A stretch of DNA of 33,956 nucleotides from Marseilla massiliensis (lineage in GTDB: Bacteria; Bacteroidota; Bacteroidia; Bacteroidales; Bacteroidaceae). Shown here piece by piece: positions 25,600 to 33,956 of this stretch. Numbering within the stretch: position 1 is the stretch's first letter; the number at the start of each line of letters is the position of its first letter. A program made the position numbers and the translations under genes. The notes below the pieces were generated by a model. It was not told where the DNA came from. It searched no databases and worked only from the letters and a program-made list of their open reading frames with translations. The DNA lies in NCBI RefSeq assembly GCF_016899855.1, contig NZ_JACJJG010000027.1:1-33956 (forward strand). Direction: 5' to 3'.

Positions 25600-27098
25600 A
25601 TGCCATTAGTCAAGTTTTTTTCATAGTCATATTGCTTGCCTGCATGCACTCATGCGGCAAGTATCCGGCTGACGGCGGCTCGGCAGATACCGACAAGCTG
25701 TATGCCGAAGGCATGGCGGAACTTAAGGAGAACCAATACAACAAGGCGCTGTCAAAGCTGCTGCGCTACGTCCAAATCGAGGAGCGCAACAGCCGTAAGG
25801 ACACCCTGAACCTGATGAAGGCATATTACAACGTGGGCGGAATATACTCGATTTATTCGGACTTTGCCCAGGCCCTCGAGCTGTACAAGAAGGGTTACGC
25901 GCTCGGACAGGCGTCAGACAACGACGAGATGCAGTTCAAGTTCCTCACCAACATGATCGGGGCGAGCTGCTATATCAGCAAACCCGAGCTGGCTGACGGC
26001 CTCAACGAGAACCTGCTCAGGCTGAAGGGGATAAGCAAGGGGCGCCGCATGTACTATTATTATTTCAACAAGGGCTTCATCGCAGGCAGCCACGGCGACT
26101 ACGACGGCAAGGCCCGCTGGATGGAGAAGGCCATAGCCGCCGCCGACAGGTACGGCCTGCCTGACGACATGAAGGTGTATGCCTATTCGGAGGTTTACCA
26201 GTGTTACGAGAACCGCGGCGACCTCTACAAGGCCCTGTCGGCCCTGAAGACTTACGAGTCGATAGCCTGCGACATGAACCAGATGTACCTGTACACCGAC
26301 TGCTACAAGGGCCTGATGAGGATTTACACCAAGCTGGGCGACAAGGAGAACGCCCTGCATTACCAGAAGGAGTACTTTAGGTACAACGACTCGCTGCTGA
26401 ACATCAACGAATTCTCGCGCATCAAGACCGACTACGAGGTCTCCGAGGACAAAATCGTGCAGGCTACCATCGACAATCTCGAGAAAATCAACTCCCTGCA
26501 GAAGATTGTCCTGTCAATGCTCCTGGCCCTCGTGGCCCTCGCAGTGACGGCCACCATAGTGTTCTACCGCCAGCGGCAGAAACTGCACGTGGCCAATCTC
26601 GCCCTGTTCAAGCGCAACGCCGAGCTGCTGAAGATGGAGAGCGCGCTGAAGAACGGCGACGCCCAGGGCGGCATAATGCCGCCGACGGACATCGACGGAG
26701 CCACGGCCGACAAGGACGCCGCCACCTACGACCGCAACGACCTGATACGCAGGATAACCGAGGTGATGTCGGATGAAGACGTGTTCTGCGACCCCGCGTT
26801 CAGCCTATCGGCCCTGGCCCGCCTCACCGAGTCGAACACCAACTACGTATCGCAGGCCATCAACTCAAACTTCGGCAAGAACTTCCGCACTTACCTCAAC
26901 GAATACAGGATAAAGGTAGCCATGAAACGCATGATGGACACCGACAGGTTCGGCAACTACAGCATACACGGCATAGCCGAAAGCGTAGGCTTCAAGTCCG
27001 ACTCCAACTTCATCTCCGCTTTCAGGAAAGTAACCGGCATGACCCCTTCGCTGTACCAAAAGCTATCCAAAGACGACTCTTTAATTTCCAATTCATAA
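25600..27098 (+). CDS. TPR/AraC-type membrane regulator, start region one base short
   Basis: A membrane-bound regulator: tetratricopeptide-like helices (about residues 20-270 of the main frame), a transmembrane helix (VLSMLLALVALAVTATIVFY, about 294-315), and a C-terminal AraC-type helix-turn-helix (LSALARLTESNTNYVSQAIN ... VGFKSDSNFISAFRKVTGMT, about 385-480). It likely senses a periplasmic signal and acts on DNA in the cytoplasm. The main frame is open from about 25599 but has no ATG before 25644 (TTG at 25632). ATG 25600, just after the promoter, is in another frame and stops after eight codons. With eight T instead of seven at 25615-25621 it reads MPLVKFFFIVILLACMHSCG, a lipoprotein-like signal. 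It is followed by the C10 protease operon. Confidence 0.8.
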
Positions 27099-27148
27099 AT
27101 CAGAAACATTCAAAACGTTGCTTTTTTATGGTTTTTACGGATTATTCG

Positions 27149-27156
27149 TATATTTG
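27149..27156 (+). promoter_or_regulatory. Promoter -7 box of the protease-adhesin operon
   Basis: TATATTTG fits TAnnTTTG, 31 bp before the C10 protease start. No -33 box at 19 nt is obvious; the region upstream is T-rich. Confidence 0.55.
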
Positions 27157-27186
27157 CGCGGTCGAAAACTATAAAACAGTAACATT

Positions 27187-29559
27187 ATGAAAAGATTTAC
27201 TTTCATCATCCTGAGCGTACTGTTCTCGGTCATGTCTTTCGCTGAAGACATCAATCCGGCACAGGCACTCGCCATCGCAAAATCGTTCCTTGACGGCAGC
27301 TCCGGGCAGACAAGGTCGCCGGTCATGTCGTCAAGACAGCTCAAACTGGCCCATACGGCCATAGCTTCTGACGGTAAGAACGGCCTTTACGTGTTCAATG
27401 TAGGCAATAACGGCGGCTTCGTAATCGTAGCCGCTGACGACGGAGCGCACGAAATCCTCGGCTACAGCGACAGCGGCAGCTTCGACACCAACAGCATTTC
27501 GCCGGAGTTCAAAAGCTGGATTGCAGGCTACGCGGACGAAATAGCGTATATCAGACGTACCGGATACCGTGGCGCCGAAACGGTCCAGGCCGCACCACGC
27601 AAGGCCGTCGCGCCGCTGCTCGGCGACATAATGTGGAACCAGGACGAGCCTTACAACGACATGTGCCCGTCTTACGACCTCAACGCAAGATGTGCCACGG
27701 GATGCGTAGCCACCGCAATGGCGCAGGTAATGTACTACCACAGATGGCCCGAGACGGGCGTCGGCTCGCACACTTACTCACCGTCAATACTCGGAGGCGG
27801 CACGCTTACCGCCGACTTCGGCAACACCCGCTACGCCTGGGACGACATGCTTCCGACATACGACGCCACGAGCAGCGAGGCAAGCCGTGAGGCCGTAGCC
27901 CTGCTAATGCTGCATTGCGGAATCTCGGTGGACATGGAATACTCTACGTCGAGCGGCGCCGGCAGTACCGAAGTGGCCATAGCGCTCGCCACGTACTTCA
28001 ACTATGACAAGGGCGTGGCTTACCGCCAGCGCACCAACTACGGCAGCCTTGAATGGGACAACACCATCAAGAGCGAGATTGACGCAGGCCGCCCGGTCAT
28101 CGCCACGGGGCGTTCCTCGGCCGGAGGACACGCCTTCGTGTTCGACGGATACGATGATAACGGACTTATACACGTCAACTGGGGATGGAGCGGAATGAGC
28201 AACGGCTACTTCCGCACGACGGCTCTCATGCCTCCAGTGCAGGGCGTAGGCGGCGCCGATGGAGGCTACAACTACGACCAGCAGATTATAACGGGCATAC
28301 AAAAGCCGCAGGAAGGCAGCGAGCCTGACATCGAGCTCGTATCGTCAGAAGGCCTCGTGCCCGCCGAAGAGACCATCGCCAACGGCGCCTCTACCGACTT
28401 CAGGCTGTGCGGAATGCTGCGCAACGCCGGCTGGCAGGACTCTGAATTCGATTACGGACTTATGCTTACCGACGCCGACGGCAATATAACAAAGGTTGTC
28501 GAGACCGGAGTCAGCGACGTGCTGTACGTTGGATACATGATATTCGGGCCCGACTTCAACGACGTTTCGCTCGGAACTCTCGCCCCGGGCGAGTACACCC
28601 TCTACCCCGTTTGCCGCGTAAAGGGCGGAAGCGGAGCGTGGAACCGCATTCGCGACGAGTACGTCGGCTACCCGAATTACATCTACCTGACCGCCACCGA
28701 GAGCGAAATCACATTCTCGTACCCCGAATACTTCGACCTTGACATTGCCGAACTGCAGCTTCCCGAAGAGGTTTACGCAGGAGTGCCGGCACAGATCGGG
28801 GGCACGGTTACGAACAACGGCGACGTTGATTACCTTGGAGACATCCACGTGTCGATTGTCGACAAGGAAACCAAACGCAGCGTAGCGACCGGCTCGGCTT
28901 ACAAGATTGACCTGGCTCCGGGCGCAAGTCTTGACCTCGAACTTATCGACTCTTACACCCTTGAGCCCGGAAACTATCTCGTTACCGTGGTTGACGACGA
29001 CAACAAACGCATTGCCCCGCTCAGCGAGATTACCGTAAACGAGGCACCGGCAGAGGCCGCAGTGTTCGGCCCCGCGGAGCAACTGTCGTTCGCCGACAAC
29101 AATAACGTAGACAAGAACAACATGGACATAACCGCCAAAATCACCTGTACGTCGGGCGTTTACGGCGGATACATCTACCTTTATTTATTCAACGAGACTG
29201 GCACCGTGCAGGAAGGCTGCCTCACTCCGCAGTATCTGTTCATCAAGGAGGGCCAGACCGTCGACGTTACTTTCGGCGGAGCGTTCGAGAACGGCGTGCC
29301 CGGCACGGTATATACGGCGTGCCTCATGGCCTACGACGGCAATGTATTGTCGTTCCTCAGCCCGATGGAACTGTCGGTATGCCAGTTCCGCCTGAGCGAC
29401 ATTACGTCCTCGATAGACAATATCGAGACTGCCGACGAAGCCCCGACGGCCATCTACGACATCAGCGGAAAACTGCTTCCGACCACCGACATCAATTCCT
29501 TGCCAAAGGGAATATACATCGTCAAGCGCGGCGGAAAGACCATGAAGATAGTCAAATAA
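27187..29559 (+). CDS. C10 family cysteine protease with type IX-like sorting domain
   Basis: A 790-residue secreted protease of the streptopain/interpain family. Signal peptide is residues 1-19 (MKRFTFIILSVLFSVMSFA). A Spi-like propeptide inhibitor domain follows (about 20-135, with GGFVIVAADDGAHEILGYSD). Then the C10 catalytic domain: Cys173 in ATGCVATAMAQ, His315 in GGHAFVFDGY, and Asn331-Trp332 in HVNWGWSG. Residues 390-720 are beta-sandwich-like repeats. The C-terminus (IYDISGKLLP...LPKGIYIVKRGGKTMKIVK) matches the type A sorting signal of type IX secretion, so it is exported and possibly surface-attached. Prevotella interpain A is a known relative. It is cotranscribed with the adhesin-like gene 24 bp downstream. 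Confidence 0.93.
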   Translation: MKRFTFIILSVLFSVMSFAEDINPAQALAIAKSFLDGSSGQTRSPVMSSRQLKLAHTAIASDGKNGLYVFNVGNNGGFVIVAADDGAHEILGYSDSGSFDTNSISPEFKSWIAGYADEIAYIRRTGYRGAETVQAAPRKAVAPLLGDIMWNQDEPYNDMCPSYDLNARCATGCVATAMAQVMYYHRWPETGVGSHTYSPSILGGGTLTADFGNTRYAWDDMLPTYDATSSEASREAVALLMLHCGISVDMEYSTSSGAGSTEVAIALATYFNYDKGVAYRQRTNYGSLEWDNTIKSEIDAGRPVIATGRSSAGGHAFVFDGYDDNGLIHVNWGWSGMSNGYFRTTALMPPVQGVGGADGGYNYDQQIITGIQKPQEGSEPDIELVSSEGLVPAEETIANGASTDFRLCGMLRNAGWQDSEFDYGLMLTDADGNITKVVETGVSDVLYVGYMIFGPDFNDVSLGTLAPGEYTLYPVCRVKGGSGAWNRIRDEYVGYPNYIYLTATESEITFSYPEYFDLDIAELQLPEEVYAGVPAQIGGTVTNNGDVDYLGDIHVSIVDKETKRSVATGSAYKIDLAPGASLDLELIDSYTLEPGNYLVTVVDDDNKRIAPLSEITVNEAPAEAAVFGPAEQLSFADNNNVDKNNMDITAKITCTSGVYGGYIYLYLFNETGTVQEGCLTPQYLFIKEGQTVDVTFGGAFENGVPGTVYTACLMAYDGNVLSFLSPMELSVCQFRLSDITSSIDNIETADEAPTAIYDISGKLLPTTDINSLPKGIYIVKRGGKTMKIVK

Positions 29560-29583
29560 CATTCACCCTAACATTCGAAAATC

Positions 29584-32500
29584 ATGAAAAGAATCATAAT
29601 ATCACTGGTTGCGCTCTTCGCCGTGGCGTTGTCATGCCAGCTGCAAGCCGTGGCGCAGACCACAGGACAGCTTCCGCCGACAGACGGAAGACAAGGACCT
29701 ACCGCCCTGAAAGCCGTTCCTACGGAGGCAAGAATAAGTGACGGACTGCCCAAGCAAGTGAAAACGGCAGCTAAAACAACAGCCGCTGACGCGTCGATGT
29801 TCACCGGCCGCACATTCTACGGAGCCCTGATTAACAGCGACACTTGGGCAAACGCGTCAATAACTGACGTTCCTTACGGCATTTACTCGTTCGAGATAAG
29901 CGATAATCCCACGCCCGTAAGCCACTTTACGAACCTCTCTTACGGCTTCATGTCAGGCGCTTACGGCAACGAACAGTTTGTAGGAATATCGGCATTGAAC
30001 GTCATGGGCGCGCTGAACGGCGCAAGATACATCACCATAGACACCCGAAACTGGACTGAGTTGAAGAACGTTTTGTACGACACCAGCAGCAAGTCGTATT
30101 CACTCTTGCCGTCGGCTATGGCTTACAACGTCACCGACAACACCATTTACTCGCTCCAGTATAACGACGACCTGAGCGGACTTGACTGGTGTGTGTATAA
30201 CCGTGATTACGACGAAATGGACAAAATTGCCTCTTTCCGCGGAAGATATAACGTCATAACACTGGCCTCGCTGCCTTCGGGAGAGATGTATTTCATCAAC
30301 AACTACGGCGACCTCTACACCATAGACAAAGCCAACGGCCGTCCGCGCATGGTCGGTTTTACGGGTGTTGAGCCGGTGCTGTACAGCCAGTCGATGATGT
30401 ACGACGGCAGGACGGGGCTGTTCCTGTGGGCCGCGTGGACGACTCAGGGCAGCCAGCTTTACGCCGTTGACCCCGAGACAGCAGAATCATTCAAGGTTCT
30501 CGACTTCAAGAACAACGAGCAGTTCGTTGCCCTTTACGATACCGACAACGCCGCTCCCGACGCAGCCCCGGCGGCAGTTGAAAACCTGAAGATAACGCCT
30601 GACACCGACGGAGGCCTCGGTTGTACGATTTCATTCGACGTGCCCGACGCCACATACGGCGGCAACCCGCTCGGTAAGTCGACGCTTAACGTATGGCTTG
30701 ACGGCCAGAATCTCAAGGGTGTAGACGCCGTTGCGGGCGAGCATGTGTCGATACCGGTAACGCTCACCGAGGGCAACCATTACGTCGCAGTCAACCTGAG
30801 CAACGACGGGGGCTACTCTCCCACTGTGTCGTTGACCAAGTATATCGGTTACGACGTGCCGAAGACGGTAGGCTCGCTTACGTTCACCCACGACGAGACG
30901 GCCGGCACGAACAACGTCAGCTGGACGGCTCCGGAGGGAGGTGTCAACGCCGGATACATCGACTTCAACAACCTGACGTACACCGTAGTGCGCATGCCTG
31001 ACAGCGTAACGGTGGCCACTGGTCTCAAGGCTACTACGTTCTCGGAGCCTACGCCGACAGCGATGCACAGCTACAGTTACAGGGTTATGGCCGTGAACAA
31101 CGGCAAGACGGGCGACTACGCCGAGTCGGAAAGCATACTGTGCGGCGACGCCTTCACCGTGCCTTACGAGCAGGCATTTGCCGACCCGTCGGTTCTTACC
31201 GACTTCTTCACCATCGTCGACGCCAACAAAGACAACAACACATGGCGCCAGGGATTCAACAACGACGTGAGAATAGACATCAGCGTAAACAATCCCATAG
31301 GCGACGACTGGCTCATTACGCCGGGAATCAACATGGAAGGCGGAACGGTTTACCGCTTCACGATGAACATGAAGACCTTTACGCAGGGCTATCCCGAGGA
31401 CTTCGACATATGCGTAGGCACCGACCCGAACGACATTTCTACGTTCAAGGTAGCCAAGGAAGTAAGGGGCCTGGAGCTGTATGAGACCTTCGGCGACTAC
31501 TCGGCCGACTTCAACATCGACGCTGACGGCGAGTATTTCGTGGCAATAAGGTACTGCAGTAACAACGCCAACAACAGCACTATGCTGCTGCTTAACAACG
31601 TAAGAGTGACGAAAGTGGGCGCCACCAAAGCTCCAGCGGCTGTAGGCGACCTTAAGATAACGCCCGATGCCGACGGAGCGATGGCCGCTACGGTGGCATT
31701 CACCGCGCCGGCAACCGACCTCGCGGGCAACGCGATACCGTCACTGACCAAGGTGAACGTCTACCGCGGCGGCACGGCCGAGCCTATCCACACATTCGAC
31801 AGCCCGGCGCCGGGCGCAAGCCTCAGCTTCACCGACAACCGCGTAAGCCGCGTGGGGACGACCGTGTACAGCGTAGTTGCCGAGAATGAGTACGGCGCAG
31901 GCGCAACGGCGGCTGACTCGGCATTCGTAGGAATATACTCTGCGCCGTACCTCGAGACGTTCGACACTCGCGCGGCCTCGGAGCTTTACACCTCGCTGGC
32001 AAGCGGTTTCGACACGGAGGCTAACCCGTATTACCGCTGGACTTACAACGAAGCTAACAAGCGGATGGGCTTCTACGCATTTAACGCGAATGAAGGCGAC
32101 CAGGCTAACCTGTAGCTCTTCACGCCCGCCATGAAGCTTGACGCCAACTCGGTGTACGCATTCTCCTACAAGGCTAACATCAACCTGTACAGCAACACCA
32201 TAACCAACAAGGTGTACATGGGTACCGACGCCACGCCGGAAAGCCAGGAGACGTTCATAGGCGACATGCCAAGCAGCACCAATTACCAGATGATGGAAAC
32301 GTCGCACAACGTCGTCACCACAGAGGCCGGCCGCTTCGTGTTCGGGTTCAACTCAATAGGCACGAGTCAGGGCGACTATCTCAGCGTAGACCTTGACGAC
32401 GTAGCGCTAACCTACCTCAAGTCGGCATTCTCGCCATACATGATTACCGACTACAACGCCGAGGCCGACAAGGGCGGCGAAATGACGGTGAACATGTCGT

Positions 32501-33726
32501 TCCGCGTGCCCGATACCGACTACCAGGGCAACCCGATTGAAGGCTACCTGAGCGTAGAAGTGTTCCGAGGGACCAGCCCCACGCCCGTGTTCACCAAGAA
32601 CGACGTAGCCCCGGGAGCCGTTGTCGAGTGGAGCGACACGCAGGCCCAGCACGGACAGAACATCTACATGATTTCGGCATCTAACTCTTACGGCCGCAGC
32701 GAGGTGCTTGCCGACACGCTCTTCGTAGGCCGCGACGTGCCCGAAACAGTTGGAAACTACACCGCAAAAGGCTCTGCCGACAACCAGGACGCAGTGCTGG
32801 CATGGACCGCCCCGACGCAAGGCGTCAACGGAGGCGTAGTAGTTGCCGACGAGCTTACGTACAACATCTACAGCTATAACATATCGACCAACGAGCTTAC
32901 GCCCATCGCAAGGAACGTTGAAGGCACGACATACACTGTCGAGAACGAGCCTTCTGACGCCCAGCGGGTGCTCTATTACGCCGTGTCGGCTGTCAACACC
33001 GAGGGCGAGAGCCAGGCCATGGCGGCATCGGTAACGCTCGGCAAGCCGTACACTCTGCCGTTCAAGGAGTCGTTCGCGGGCAAGGAACTGTCCACCACGC
33101 CATGGACCGAGGTTACGTCAAACGACTATGTGCTCAACTGGAACCTCGACAACCCCGACGGTTCGACGTATAACGGCGCAGTGGCGCAGGACGGCGACGG
33201 CGGTGTGGCATACATGTACAACGGCTCGATGTACGAGACATTTGCCGGAGCGGGCTTCGTATCGCCGAAGGTAAGCCTCGGCGGAACAACCGCGACGCTG
33301 TCGTTCTGGGTATACAACATGGCCACCAACTATCCCGACAACAAGCCTCTGCTTGACGTTTACGTGCGTGCCGACGACGGCGAGATGGAACAAGTAGGCT
33401 CATACATCGTCGGAGGAGACACCGAGGAAGGATGGAAGCTGTACGAGATACCGCTCACCGACTACGCTTCGTCAGGCAACATAAGCTTCGCCTTCTACGG
33501 ATATACCGGCGGATACATGGACGTTATCTACCTCGACAACATCGAGATAAAGGCCGGACTGCCCTCTTCAATCGACGGCGTTGACGCCCAGGGTAAGGAG
33601 ATTGAGAGCGAAAGCTGGTACACCGTAGACGGAATGAAGGTTGAGAAGCCGCGCGGCGGCCTGTTCATCCACACCGTAAGGTATACCGACGGAACGGTCA
33701 GGACCGACAAGGTAGCAGTGGAATAA
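29584..33726 (+). pseudogene. Large FN3/choice-of-anchor surface protein with internal TAG
   Basis: A single frame of 1,381 codons interrupted by TAG at 32113-32115 (codon 844). The signal peptide is MKRIIISLVALFAVALSCQL. About residues 75-320 form a propeller-like domain. FN3-like units follow (AAVENLKITPDTDGGLGCTI, AAVGDLKITPDADGAMAATV). Choice-of-anchor J-like modules are seen (DDWLITPGINMEGGTVYRF; SFWVYNMATNYP). The end WYTVDGMKVEKPRGGLFIHT is a type IX-like sorting signal. The interrupted spot reads ANL-stop-LFTPAMKLDA, where the sister module has DDWLITPGI, so TGG-to-TAG at a conserved Trp is likely. As given, an 843-residue product lacking the sorting signal would result. An ATG at 32131 could start the rest but has no signal peptide. 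Confidence 0.8.
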
Positions 33727-33796
33727 ACGCTGCACGGCGCCTGTCGCCGAGCCGGCAGGCAACGACAAGCTAAGAAGCTGATAATCAAAGGCTTTA

Positions 33797-33873
33797 TAAA
33801 AGGCCGTCTTTTGGAGAGCAAAAGGCGGCCTTTTAGCGTGCGGTTGACGGCCTTTCATAAGGCGAAAGACCGC
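33797..33873 (+). repeat. AAAGGCC two-hairpin repeat, copy C
   Basis: Hairpin 1 pairs AAAAGGCCGTCTTTTG with CAAAAGGCGGCCTTTT (one G-U). Hairpin 2 starts GGCCTTTCATAAGGCGAAAG and is more diverged. It lies 70 bp after the adhesin-like gene's stop. From 33874 to the end I see no gene. Confidence 0.75.
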
Positions 33874-33956
33874 AAACGGGGTTCATCCGCAGTTCTGTTG
33901 GATAAAGATAAGATGCTGATATTCAAGTATTTGTATTATCTTGTATGCTCATAAGT

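Noticed and set aside
32131..33726. Independent gene starting at ATG 32131
   Set aside because: It is in the same frame as the upstream ORF, has no signal peptide or promoter, and begins inside a choice-of-anchor-like module; better read as the second part of one interrupted gene.
1..33956. CRISPR array, intact insertion sequence, or rRNA
   Set aside because: No regular spacer-repeat array, transposase frame with terminal repeats, or rRNA-like sequence was seen.

Overview
The window looks like chromosome of a Bacteroidota/Bacteroidales bacterium, most likely Prevotella-like. The evidence is the repeated TAnnTTTG -7 promoter boxes (one with a textbook TTTG-19 nt-TATCTTTG), a UpxY/NusG-like regulator leading a surface-polysaccharide operon, C10 (streptopain-like) and choice-of-anchor surface proteins with type IX-secretion-like C-termini, a TPR/AraC membrane regulator, and a family of AAAGGCCGTCTTTT hairpin repeats. 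Species cannot be fixed from sequence alone.

Layout. Positions 1-4049: a small secreted protein (-), pnp (+) with a clear terminator, and a DKNYY-like repeat protein (+). Positions 4050-20430: a single-direction (-) exopolysaccharide/capsule operon read from about 20415 downward. It runs: small broken leader ORF, UpxY-like antiterminator, ugd, wzx flippase, glf, DUF4422 protein, O-acyltransferase, wzy polymerase, GT11 fucosyltransferase, DUF6625-like protein, serine-acetyltransferase-like enzyme, GT4, capsular GT32-like enzyme, GT4, GT4. By eye the operon is more AT-rich than its flanks. Upstream lie triple direct repeats, a decayed integrase-like gene and a tRNA-Asn with its own terminator, so the locus resembles a tRNA-adjacent island. 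Positions 21275-25190: S41 protease, superoxide reductase and an AAA ATPase, all (+). Positions 25548-33726: a TPR/AraC regulator, then a two-gene operon of a C10 cysteine protease and a large FN3/choice-of-anchor surface protein.

How the genes work together. Ugd makes UDP-GlcA and Glf makes UDP-Galf. Several glycosyltransferases, including a GT11 fucosyltransferase, would build the repeat unit. Acyltransferases decorate it, Wzx flips it and Wzy polymerises it. The UpxY-like protein presumably lets RNA polymerase read through the long operon, which contains at least one intrinsic terminator (5334-5365). No initiating phosphoglycosyltransferase or Wza/Wzc export gene is present.

Most notable: four reading frames are each exactly one base short. 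They are the O-acyltransferase (at a G8 tract), the UpxY-like C-terminus (its displaced frame ends in an ATGA overlap with ugd), a small ORF in the upxY leader (at an A4 run), and the lipoprotein signal of the AraC regulator (at a T7 tract). A fifth gene has an in-frame TAG where Trp is expected. The G8 tract is a good phase-variation candidate. However, because every break is a one-base deficit, homopolymer undercalling in the assembly must be excluded first.
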